64,000 nt of DNA from Arthrobacter sp. StoSoilB20 (GTDB taxonomy: Bacteria; Actinomycetota; Actinomycetes; Actinomycetales; Micrococcaceae). Each line of letters begins with the position of its first letter. Position 1 is the stretch's first letter. The translations under genes and the position numbers were made by a program. This document shows positions 42,058 through 49,990 of the stretch, piece by piece. The stretch is from assembly GCF_019977295.1 (NCBI RefSeq), contig NZ_AP024651.1, positions 1,240,001 to 1,304,000 of the forward strand. The letters are read 5' to 3'. The notes under the pieces were generated by a model, which saw nothing but the letters and a program-made list of their open reading frames with translations, was not told the DNA's origin and did no database searches.

Positions 42058-43440
42058 ATGAGTTCATCTGCAGCGGTTGCCAGCAGGGCGGGAGTTGGGG
42101 CGTCCAAGGCGACCCCTCGCGACCTCTTCATCACCGCCCTTGCCCCGATGGTTTGGGGCTCCACCTACCTGGTGACCACGGAGTTCCTCCCCGCCGACCG
42201 GCCGCTCCTGGCCGCAACCGTGAGGGCCCTGCCAGCTGGGATCGTGCTCATGGTGGTCACCCGGACGTGGCCGCGGGGGAGTTGGTGGTTCAAAGCCGCG
42301 GCGCTGGGTGCGCTCAACATCGGGCTGTTCTTCTTTTTGCTGTTCTTCACCGCGTACCAACTGCCGGGTGGGCTCGCAGCGCTGGTCATGTCCATCCAGC
42401 CTCTGTTTGTGCTTTTTCTTGGCGTGCTGTTGCTGGGGGAGAGGATCCGCATGGCTCACATCATTGCCTGCGGGGTGGGAGCCGCGGGTGTCGGCTTGCT
42501 CGTCCTTCGATCCGACGCGACGCTGACTCTTGTGGGTGTGCTTGCCGGGATGGCGGCGGCGCTGAGCATGGCGGCCGGCATAGTTCTCACCAAACGTTGG
42601 GGAAGGCCCGACGGCGTGGGGCTGCTCGGGTTCACTGGCCTGCAGTTAGCGATGGGTGGGGTGATGCTGCTGCCCGTGACGTTGGTGGTTGAAGGGCTGC
42701 CTGCGTCGGTTTCCGGACCCAACCTGGCGGGCTTCGCCTACCTCAGCGTCATCGGGGCACTGGCCGCATACGCAGTGTGGTTCCGGGGCATTGAGCGGTT
42801 GCCGACGATGGTGGTGTCGTTCCTGGGATTCCTGAGCCCGCTTGTGGCTACCGCGCTGGGGTTTGTGTTCCTGGGGGAGTCGTTGTCGGGGTGGCAGTTG
42901 GTCGGCGCGGCGTTGGTGCTGGGGGCTGTGGGTTTGGTGCAACGGCCTGGGGGGGGATGGGCGCCACCTACCGCCACGCGAAGCGGTTGTCTCCACGTGG
43001 GACAAGAACATCGACGAGGACCCGCAGAGGTGCAGATACACGGGTCTTTGTGCGAACGCAGGCCGGTGCACTCGTTGTCGCCAAAAAGCAGACTTAACAC
43101 GTGGCCACCTGCTCTGATGGTCCGTCGTCAGTTTCGTCTATGTCAGCGGTCCGGGCGGGACTCTGGCTCCGCTAGACCGCTCTCCTTAGATTCTCTGTCC
43201 GTCTGTAGCTCAATGATCGCAAGTGCAAGTTTCCCAATTGTTTCTTCATACTTATCGCTGGATGGGTCGATTCCTAGGGTACGGAGGGCTTCCCTGCGCC
43301 GTTGGCTCTCATCAAGAGCCCCTGCTAATGCATCTAATACGGAGACCATGATTGATTTCATTTTGCTGCCAGGGGCGTTCATGTTGTTGCTCCCGGATTA
43401 TTCTGGCGATTCTTTGCTTGCTGTAACTCAACCTTTGTAG
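42058..43440 (+). CDS. EamA/DMT-family transporter with aberrant 3' end
   Basis: Residues 1-300 form a normal ten-helix EamA (RhaT-like) exporter: two EamA repeats, MVWGSTYLVTTEFLPADRPL in helix 1 and LVGAALVLGAVGLVQRPGG at the end of helix 10. Normal members stop soon after that. Here the frame runs on for about 155 codons (from about 42960) through a run of eight G and then antisense to the gene at 43143-43382. That tail has no protein-like pattern. The natural end was probably lost by a frameshift or by insertion of the neighbouring island. The MarR protein next door likely controls it. Confidence 0.82.
   Translation: MSSSAAVASRAGVGASKATPRDLFITALAPMVWGSTYLVTTEFLPADRPLLAATVRALPAGIVLMVVTRTWPRGSWWFKAAALGALNIGLFFFLLFFTAYQLPGGLAALVMSIQPLFVLFLGVLLLGERIRMAHIIACGVGAAGVGLLVLRSDATLTLVGVLAGMAAALSMAAGIVLTKRWGRPDGVGLLGFTGLQLAMGGVMLLPVTLVVEGLPASVSGPNLAGFAYLSVIGALAAYAVWFRGIERLPTMVVSFLGFLSPLVATALGFVFLGESLSGWQLVGAALVLGAVGLVQRPGGGWAPPTATRSGCLHVGQEHRRGPAEVQIHGSLCERRPVHSLSPKSRLNTWPPALMVRRQFRLCQRSGRDSGSARPLSLDSLSVCSSMIASASFPIVSSYLSLDGSIPRVRRASLRRWLSSRAPANASNTETMIDFILLPGAFMLLLPDYSGDSLLAVTQPL
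43143..43382 (-). CDS. Small hypothetical protein, last gene of the island
   Basis: This is a 79-residue, highly charged, probably helical protein that begins MNAPGSKMKSIMVSVLDALA and later contains IGKLALAIIELQTDRESKES. It follows the membrane protein gene at 58 bases on the same strand. It has no recognised family. Its other strand is occupied by the meaningless extension of the EamA frame. Confidence 0.55.
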   Translation of the reverse strand: MNAPGSKMKSIMVSVLDALAGALDESQRRREALRTLGIDPSSDKYEETIGKLALAIIELQTDRESKESGLAEPESRPDR

Positions 43441-44784
43441 TCACGGTTTCACCGCGATCGCGGCGAAAACAGTCAGGGATCCGTCGCTGTCCCGTTCGAT
43501 TTCGATTGCTACATCAGCGTTTTGGCTCCCCGCGTAGGTGCCCTCGCCTAGATCCCGTAGGCGATAGGCTGCACTAAGTAGTTTGTCTACCTCACCAGAT
43601 GTGAATGCTGGCACTCGGAATCCGCGCGGGCGCCTCAGCTCAAGTTTTGACAACTGTTGAAGAATTGAACTTATGCGCGCCTCCAACTCGTCAACGCTTT
43701 TTTGGGTTTTGTTTAGTTTGCTGATGAAGCTCTTAAAGAGATTATTCGGATTCTTCTGGGCGTGATCGACCGCCTGAACGACAAGAACCCTGCGCTTGAG
43801 AGCAATCGCCAGCCGCGCGATTTCCAATTGCGCCCGGAATCGTCCGCGCTCTTCGTCGATGCCAGGAAAGGCTTTGGTCAGCTCCTCTAGATCGATTGGA
43901 CCGTCAACGCCATCAAGGGCAGCCTCCCAGTTTCGGAGCCGAGTTCGAACTGTGGTGAACGCCTCGTTGATGGCGTGTACCGCCGAATCGAGTCCGAGTG
44001 ACAGGCCGAGTTCGCCTTCATCGAGAAGGACCGACGTTGCGGCAGCGACGGCGTCACCGCATGCCTCTAACGAAGTATGTTCCTTGACGAGCTTTTCGTC
44101 GTTCAGCTGCTCTAAGAGGTCCGTTATTTTTTGGATGGCTTTTTGACGCTGATGATCTGCGTAAGCGCTGACGCCGACGGAAACGGCCATGAGCACCAGC
44201 GGTGCGGCAACGGTCAAGGTTCCGGCACTCGCGACGGCCACACCAGCAGTTGCGGCTGAGCCAGTTGCTGCCCCAGCAGCAGCTGTCGCTCCAGTGGCTA
44301 CAGCTGAAGTTGATGCCAGACCCGTAACTGGCACGAATGTGGCATTGGCTACAATGCCAGCGGAGTCGCGGAGTGCGCTGTATACACCTCCTGCAGCAGC
44401 CGTTGAGGCCATCGGTTTGACCAGCCCCTGGCCTAGCTGCGCAGCGACTTTTGCAGGGACTACCATGCGATAAAGTACGTCACCCGTTGCGGCAATATTG
44501 ACTGTCGGCGGTGCCGACTTAGCCGTATGCGCGGCGAGCTGCGTCAAGTGCTGTGCGAGCGGGCTGGCTGCGTTGAGTGCGATGCCGTTGGTGCGGGTTC
44601 GCATGGTAGATCGCGGATGAATTTCTAAGGTTGCGATGGAGGAATCTGCCAGAGCAGCGAGCACTGTACGCAGTTCTGTGAGCCGTGCCGAAGTGAGGGT
44701 CTCGTCGGCGAACAGTTGGGGCACGGTGACCGGCTCTGTAGCCAAGGTCCAAACTGGCACAAGTGCATTACCATCGGCTGTCAT
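43441..44784 (-). CDS. Ala/Gly-rich membrane and coiled-coil protein
   Basis: This is a 447-residue protein. Residues about 125-215 form a long hydrophobic Ala/Gly/Thr/Val stretch (for example ATGATAAAGAATGSAATAGV) like a glycine-zipper membrane segment or hairpin. Then comes a helical, coiled-coil-like region (about 215-400) and a small C-terminal beta part. No signal peptide is seen. It could be a membrane-acting effector or a scaffold for the DNA-processing proteins upstream; this is inference. It has its own upstream region of 212 bases with a perfect palindrome, so it may be regulated separately. No known family is claimed. Confidence 0.6.
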   Translation of the reverse strand: MTADGNALVPVWTLATEPVTVPQLFADETLTSARLTELRTVLAALADSSIATLEIHPRSTMRTRTNGIALNAASPLAQHLTQLAAHTAKSAPPTVNIAATGDVLYRMVVPAKVAAQLGQGLVKPMASTAAAGGVYSALRDSAGIVANATFVPVTGLASTSAVATGATAAAGAATGSAATAGVAVASAGTLTVAAPLVLMAVSVGVSAYADHQRQKAIQKITDLLEQLNDEKLVKEHTSLEACGDAVAAATSVLLDEGELGLSLGLDSAVHAINEAFTTVRTRLRNWEAALDGVDGPIDLEELTKAFPGIDEERGRFRAQLEIARLAIALKRRVLVVQAVDHAQKNPNNLFKSFISKLNKTQKSVDELEARISSILQQLSKLELRRPRGFRVPAFTSGEVDKLLSAAYRLRDLGEGTYAGSQNADVAIEIERDSDGSLTVFAAIAVKP

Positions 44785-44811
44785 TGTGAATGTCCTTGCT
44801 CAAAAGGTGGA

Positions 44812-44826
44812 AGTCTAAATTAGACT
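44812..44826. promoter_or_regulatory. Perfect 7-1-7 palindrome before the membrane protein gene
   Basis: AGTCTAA-A-TTAGACT lies 28 bases upstream of the start at 44784. It is AT-rich compared with the surroundings and could be an operator overlapping a promoter. The rest of the 212-base gap has a weak CGCTCC/GGAGCG hairpin at 44939-44958 and nothing else that I recognise. Confidence 0.5.
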
Positions 44827-44996
44827 ATTTCGGAATCGATGCAGCTGAGGCATGCTATCGCTTTTCAACCTAAATTGTATTTGCCTCGGCCCTTCAATGA
44901 TGTAGTGATGTGTGCTTAGAAGAGTCAGCGGAGGTTAACGCTCCCTCCAAGCGGAGCGAACGCAACAGCCAAGTATTTTGTACCGGATGTCCATCC

Positions 44997-45677
44997 TTAG
45001 CCAGCCTCTTGATGAACAGCCATACCTTGCGATTTGCCGAACATCCACAAGACGACATCCATGGTGCGAAGATCGGAGATGTCGTGGTCAATCGCTGCCC
45101 TCCTACGAATCATTCTTAGCCGCTCGGGTAGGCCGGAACCGTCGGTTAGAACAGAGTGCCAAGTCTCCCATTGGCCGTCGCAGGTCGGATGGCCCATGAG
45201 TGGTCCCACTACCGAGTCGAAGATTGGGATGAGCCGTGGGCGCTTTCTCGCCATGACCTTACTGGCGGTAGTGGGCCCAATTCCCCAACGATAGGAGTCA
45301 CTGCCACGCAGCAGACGCCACAGTTGATTCGCCGGACTCTGCGAGCCCAGGACTTCGGCATACTCGTCAGGGGCAACAGCGGAGAGATCCAAGTCTGTCG
45401 GTATCCGTTTGAGGAGCTCTGACACCTCACCGGCATGGGTTTCGATGAGTCCGATTGCAGCTCTCGCAGTCACCTGTACGGATAGAAACGAAACAGCGAG
45501 GACGTCGTCTGCAGTGATGATATGCGCGACTTCTCCTTTATCGCCCCCACCTGCCCAATCGTCGAATCGGCTTCCGGTCTGCGGGAGGTCGTTACGGTAA
45601 AGCTTCGTGTAGTACTCACCGACCAGTGCAGCGGCTTCATCGATTTTGCTTTGTGAGAGGATTTTCGGCAATGTCAT
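44997..45677 (-). CDS. DUF6308-like protein
   Basis: This is a 226-residue soluble protein. YRWGIGPTTASKVMARKRP followed by LIPIFDSVV is the most family-like motif; it resembles the helix-hairpin-helix region of DNA glycosylases, where it would contact DNA. The pattern recalls actinobacterial DUF6308 proteins. It lies 24 bases after the helicase-sigma gene and is probably cotranscribed. A DNA-binding accessory role is inferred. Confidence 0.62.
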   Translation of the reverse strand: MTLPKILSQSKIDEAAALVGEYYTKLYRNDLPQTGSRFDDWAGGGDKGEVAHIITADDVLAVSFLSVQVTARAAIGLIETHAGEVSELLKRIPTDLDLSAVAPDEYAEVLGSQSPANQLWRLLRGSDSYRWGIGPTTASKVMARKRPRLIPIFDSVVGPLMGHPTCDGQWETWHSVLTDGSGLPERLRMIRRRAAIDHDISDLRTMDVVLWMFGKSQGMAVHQEAG

Positions 45678-45701
45678 GTTTGCTCCTTTTGGTCTCCGCG
45701 G

Positions 45702-48221
45702 TCAGGCGGATGCGGAATCTTCGACTGGAGTTGTGACGCCGCCGTAGTAGTGTTCCCTGAGACGTCGACAGCGCTCAGGGTCTTTCAGGAGCACCAAAGT
45801 CTTGGCCTCAATCTGGCGGATTCGTTCTCGTGTAACGCCGTAAATTTGCCCTATGGCATCCAGCGTTTTCTGTTCACCGTCCGTAAGTCCGAAGCGCAGG
45901 GCGATCACTCCAGCCTCGCGCTCCGTCAGCGTATCCAGAACCGCATGAACCTCGGCCGTCAACTGCTCTGCGGCAATAACCTCATCAACGTCCAGCGGAT
46001 AAGGATCGATAAGCTGGTTAGCAAGGCTCTCCATCCCGCCTCTGCCGTCCGGTACTAGAAAGTCCAAGGAGAGAACTGACCTGGACGCGGTGAGAAGGTG
46101 CTCTACTTTTTCGACAGTGTTGTCCGAAAGCTTCGCAAGCTCCGTTACGTGATGTTTGATCCCGGCGCGGTCTGCTTCCCGAAGGATTCCCTGAATCTTG
46201 TTGACCTGCTCCACGATGTGGACCGGAAGCCTGATGAGGCGTGCCTGATCAGCCAAAGCCCGCGTAATTGCCTGGCGTATCCACCACGTGGCATAGGTAG
46301 AGAACTTGAAGCCAAGTGAGTAATCGAACTTACAGGCCGCACGATGCAGGCCGATGTTGCCTTCTTGTATGAGATCAAGGAAGTCCATGCCTTGTCCGGT
46401 GTGGCGCTTTGCTATGGAAACAACAAGACGGAGGTTGGCGCTGATGAGGGAGTGCATGGCGCTTTCCCCGAGCTGTGCGATTTGAGTTAGCTCGCGGGAG
46501 AGCTTCCTGCTGCGCCAAGCCGTATCGTCTAGTAAGTGCTGAGCGTAGAGACCGGCTTCGATCTCACGTGCGAGTTCAACCTCTTGCTGTGCTGTAAGCA
46601 AATCTGCTTGCGAGGCCCGCTTCAGGTAGTCCGCGACGCTGTCGGCGCTGTAGCCCGAGATGTCTCCGAGTCCTTCGAGCCAACCGTCATCCTGAAGATC
46701 GAACGCGGTGGGTGCATCTGATTCGGGCTCCTTGGGGACAGCGGGGACAGTTGATGCAGTTTCTGCCACAGAAGTCCGTGGCTCAAAAACTGCCTGGCCC
46801 TCGGAAGCAATAGGGGCCGATACTTGCACCTTTGGACGAAGGAAGTCCTTCAGTTGGTCAAGTTCGTGCTTGATATCGAAGAACTCCACGTGATCAGCAA
46901 AGGGCAGGACTTTCCCCAGGAACTCTTCGCCCTGAATGTCAGGGTCTTCCACGGTGCCCTTTGAATAGAGGACGACGAGGCGGCCGGCGCGATTATTTGC
47001 CTTCTTGCGGATGACGCGGCCGAGCCGCTGCACCATCTGACGTTGACTTCGGTTGGCGGCGACGATGATGCCAAGGTCTGCTTCCGGGACGTCTATACCT
47101 TCGTCGAGGAGCCTTGGTGCCGCAAGAATCTGGGAGGCCCCGCTTCGGAAATCGTCCATCCCTTGACGCCGGTCCTCCTTTGCCATTCCGCTGAACAGCG
47201 CAGAGGCCGTCGAGCCCAAGGCCGTATAGAGCTCTTGAGCGCGCTTCGCAGAATCCTGTGTCTGAGTGAACACGAGTGTGCCGTTTGAGGAGTCAACGAT
47301 CTCCTTAATGGCAGCGAGCGCATGATATTTGGTCTTTGCATCCGCCAGCAGGGTTAGCCTGGACGCCATGGCCCGCATGTACTTTCGCGACAGAGTTGCC
47401 TCGCGGCTCGGGGACTCCGACGCGGCCAATGAGGCGACCGCCGCAACGAACCTGTGAAATGGTCGGCGGGGGATACCGGCATACGATTCGAGATGTCTGG
47501 AGGTTTCAGACATCGTGTTTGAAAGGTCATCGTAGTTGACCTGTTCGCTTGGAGTCAGTTCCACACCGACAAGCGCGATATCGAAGGGGGCAATGACCTC
47601 GTCAGCCAGTGCGCGGTCGTACCAGAGGTTGTAGACGACCCCGCCAAAGTATGGAGTCAGTAGATTCTCGTGCTCGCCGTCAGCACGTTCGTAGGTTGCC
47701 GTCAGCCCAAGGCGCCACGCGTAGCCTTCCTGCAACGCTCCGGTAAACATAGGGGCGGCGTACCGGTGGCATTCATCGGCGATGATCAAACCGGCCTTGT
47801 GGCTACGCAGCGTCATTCGATTGGAAGCCGAATGAACGATGGCGACAAGGACATCAACGTCGTCCAAGGTGTCGGTTCGACCATCGCCAAGAGCGCCTCG
47901 TCGGGCGGCGGGGAGGTCACGCTTAAGGGAGGACAACCACTGGCGCTGAAGTTCAGCGGTGGGCACAAGAATCAGCACTTTGATGCCCTGCCGAATCGCC
48001 TCGAAAGCTGCGGCGATTCCTACTCGTGTCTTGCCGGCACCAGTGACGGCCTCAACAACGCCGCGGCGGGCGTTGGAGTGCCAGGCTTTGAGTGCCTCTT
48101 GCTGCCAGGCGTACAAGAAGGCGTAGTCATAGGATGTGGAAACTGAGACCTGGTCAGTGTGGAGACGCCTCTGAACCCGATCTGTCATTCCGTTCGACTC
48201 CGCGTCGACCAACTCCGGCAT
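45702..48221 (-). CDS. SF2 helicase fused to a complete sigma-70 factor
   Basis: This is an 839-residue hybrid. Residues about 25-460 form a DEAD/DEAH-type SF2 helicase of the XPB/UvrB-like group: Walker A TGAGKT (60-65), DECH (149-152), LTAT (173-176) and QRLGRVIRK (398-406). A linker follows, then sigma region 1.2 (about 524-559), region 2 (594-669, with FSTYATWWIRQAITRALADQ), region 3 (670-729) and region 4 (759-824, GVTRERIRQIEAKTLVLL). Region 2.4 is very close to that of primary sigma factors. ATG 48221 is chosen because GGGGGA precedes it; the frame is open to 48344 but overlaps the previous gene. It presumably couples DNA or RNA translocation to promoter use. Confidence 0.9.
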   Translation of the reverse strand: MPELVDAESNGMTDRVQRRLHTDQVSVSTSYDYAFLYAWQQEALKAWHSNARRGVVEAVTGAGKTRVGIAAAFEAIRQGIKVLILVPTAELQRQWLSSLKRDLPAARRGALGDGRTDTLDDVDVLVAIVHSASNRMTLRSHKAGLIIADECHRYAAPMFTGALQEGYAWRLGLTATYERADGEHENLLTPYFGGVVYNLWYDRALADEVIAPFDIALVGVELTPSEQVNYDDLSNTMSETSRHLESYAGIPRRPFHRFVAAVASLAASESPSREATLSRKYMRAMASRLTLLADAKTKYHALAAIKEIVDSSNGTLVFTQTQDSAKRAQELYTALGSTASALFSGMAKEDRRQGMDDFRSGASQILAAPRLLDEGIDVPEADLGIIVAANRSQRQMVQRLGRVIRKKANNRAGRLVVLYSKGTVEDPDIQGEEFLGKVLPFADHVEFFDIKHELDQLKDFLRPKVQVSAPIASEGQAVFEPRTSVAETASTVPAVPKEPESDAPTAFDLQDDGWLEGLGDISGYSADSVADYLKRASQADLLTAQQEVELAREIEAGLYAQHLLDDTAWRSRKLSRELTQIAQLGESAMHSLISANLRLVVSIAKRHTGQGMDFLDLIQEGNIGLHRAACKFDYSLGFKFSTYATWWIRQAITRALADQARLIRLPVHIVEQVNKIQGILREADRAGIKHHVTELAKLSDNTVEKVEHLLTASRSVLSLDFLVPDGRGGMESLANQLIDPYPLDVDEVIAAEQLTAEVHAVLDTLTEREAGVIALRFGLTDGEQKTLDAIGQIYGVTRERIRQIEAKTLVLLKDPERCRRLREHYYGGVTTPVEDSASA

Positions 48222-48297
48222 TTCATCCCCCATCGGACTGTGTGGTGCTTCCTTACTGAAGGCTAATGGAAGGCCCGGACAATATTGCTTGCGATGC

Positions 48298-49986
48298 TCA
48301 TCCGGGCACCGCCAGCGAGTAGTCCCAAGCCTCAGCGCGCGCAAGGGAGTGCTTCAGTTCCCGTCCGCCCGCTTCTTCCAGGAGCTCTGAATCACCCACG
48401 ACGACCAGCAAGCTCCGTGCCCGGGACAACCCGACGTAGAGCTGTTCGGCGGCTCGGGCCATGTCCTTAAAGCCGTTGACACAGAGTATGACGACGGATC
48501 TTTCAAGTCCCTTGAACCCCAAGACATGGCCATAAAACTCCGCATCACCCGCATGAAATTCGCGCCAGTATTCCTCGGTGGCACCACGGTCAAAGTAGTC
48601 CAGATGAACGGGGTGCCTTTCCTTGGTGGTCAGTAGGGCTATCTGGTTATTTGCCCACCCTTCATCAATTAGCGCTTCTACACAGTCCCCCGCGACGTCG
48701 AGGGCTTCGTCGGTGGAGCAGTGGACTCTACGAACGGGTAGTCCGGTGCTGCCTCGCGGCGTGAAATGCTCGCCGGCAAACGGTTTGAAGGTTTCCGCAA
48801 TTTTTCGGGTGTTCCGCAGATTCTCGTCGATGTGGATGGGGACAAAGGTTGCTGTAGGTCCTTGGTTGAGGTCGGCCGTGAGCCCGCCCCATCTTTTGTA
48901 AACGTCCTGGCGGTCGTCCATGAAGGCATAAACTTCGCCGTTCTCTGGGTCAGCAGTGCATGCCAGCAATGCTTCCCACCATAAAGGGGCGAAGTCCTGT
49001 GCTTCGTCAACGATCACCGCATCCAGTCGCTGGTGTGCGGGCATAGTGCCGGCCATTTCCCGGAGAAGCCGTGGCATCTCTACATCGAAGTAGTCCTGGC
49101 CCTTGCCATCAGGCACCCCAAGCTGGCGAACGTACTCGTGAAATTCGCCGGTGAAGATTGGTTTGGCTTGCCGCCACGACGAGACCCGGTCTTGCAGGTA
49201 TTGCCCTAATCCCTTGTTGTAACAAAAGAGACCGACGCGCTTACCTTGTTTACTCAACATTCGGGCTTTCTCGACAGCAAGCCACGTCTTCCCACTGCCC
49301 GCCCCACCGGTAAAGCGAACGCGGGTAAGGGAACGCGTTGCCTGGAGCAAGACTGCTTGGCGCTCAGTTAGATGGTCTTGGGTGTCCTCGTCTTCCCTTG
49401 GACTCACGGGGGCGCCGGTGCCGCCATCAAGTGACCCGGCAAGCTGTCGTTCGATACGTTCCATGAACGCGGTCGCCAGTGGTGAGGCACCGCCACCCTC
49501 TGTTTCTATGGCCCTCCGGACGAGTTCAGCCGGCGACTCGCATTGTCTGTCGTCCAGAACCAAAGTGCGGGGGCACCCAGCCATGCCCCACTCCTTTGGA
49601 ACGGAGGTGTAGGGGAACGCGACCATGTAGGCGAAGCGACTGGTCAGCGGTGTACCGAGCTGCCGCCCCAGCCAGTTCTTCAGGGCGTGGTGAGAACTTT
49701 GAGACTGCACTACCGGGCTCTGAATCTTGTGGCTTCCGCCCCTGTCGGACTGTAACCATTGACCATTTTCCACGGAGATTCGGCCACCTTTGACTTCGAT
49801 CGCCGCCATGCCCACCCCCGGCCAGAGGACCAAAATGTCGATCTCATGTTCTGCCCTGCCATCCCGCAGCTGAACGGAGTGGGCTAGCACAGCATCGTCC
49901 GGGAGGGTTCGATTGAGGGCTTCCCACACTGAACGTTCTGCACTCTGGCCCTCAGTGAAATGCGGTTCTTCGGGTATGAATCTCAT
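48298..49986 (-). CDS. NERD-domain UvrD-like helicase
   Basis: This is a 562-residue protein. The N-terminal NERD nuclease-related domain (about 10-120) keeps the acidic and Lys positions in EIDILVLWPG and AIEVKGG. An SF1 helicase core follows: Walker A GGAGSGKT (227-234), DEAQD (327-331), NLRNTRKIAE (389-398), VLGFKGLE (488-495) and YVGLSRAR (517-524). Such proteins recur in phage-defence contexts. The stop of the AddA-like gene is 4 bases before its ATG. Confidence 0.88.
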   Translation of the reverse strand: MRFIPEEPHFTEGQSAERSVWEALNRTLPDDAVLAHSVQLRDGRAEHEIDILVLWPGVGMAAIEVKGGRISVENGQWLQSDRGGSHKIQSPVVQSQSSHHALKNWLGRQLGTPLTSRFAYMVAFPYTSVPKEWGMAGCPRTLVLDDRQCESPAELVRRAIETEGGGASPLATAFMERIERQLAGSLDGGTGAPVSPREDEDTQDHLTERQAVLLQATRSLTRVRFTGGAGSGKTWLAVEKARMLSKQGKRVGLFCYNKGLGQYLQDRVSSWRQAKPIFTGEFHEYVRQLGVPDGKGQDYFDVEMPRLLREMAGTMPAHQRLDAVIVDEAQDFAPLWWEALLACTADPENGEVYAFMDDRQDVYKRWGGLTADLNQGPTATFVPIHIDENLRNTRKIAETFKPFAGEHFTPRGSTGLPVRRVHCSTDEALDVAGDCVEALIDEGWANNQIALLTTKERHPVHLDYFDRGATEEYWREFHAGDAEFYGHVLGFKGLERSVVILCVNGFKDMARAAEQLYVGLSRARSLLVVVGDSELLEEAGGRELKHSLARAEAWDYSLAVPG

Positions 49987-49990
49987 TTAC

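Noticed and set aside
43000..43142. A tRNA gene as the integration site of the island
   Set aside because: I could not find a cloverleaf or a recognisable T-loop in this stretch on either strand.
42960..43440. A 155-residue C-terminal extension domain of the EamA transporter
   Set aside because: It is antisense to a plausible gene, begins at a G run and has no protein-like composition or motif. It is treated as read-through.
48222..48344. N-terminal extension of the helicase-sigma protein
   Set aside because: It overlaps the end of the NERD-UvrD gene and a good ribosome site favours ATG 48221.
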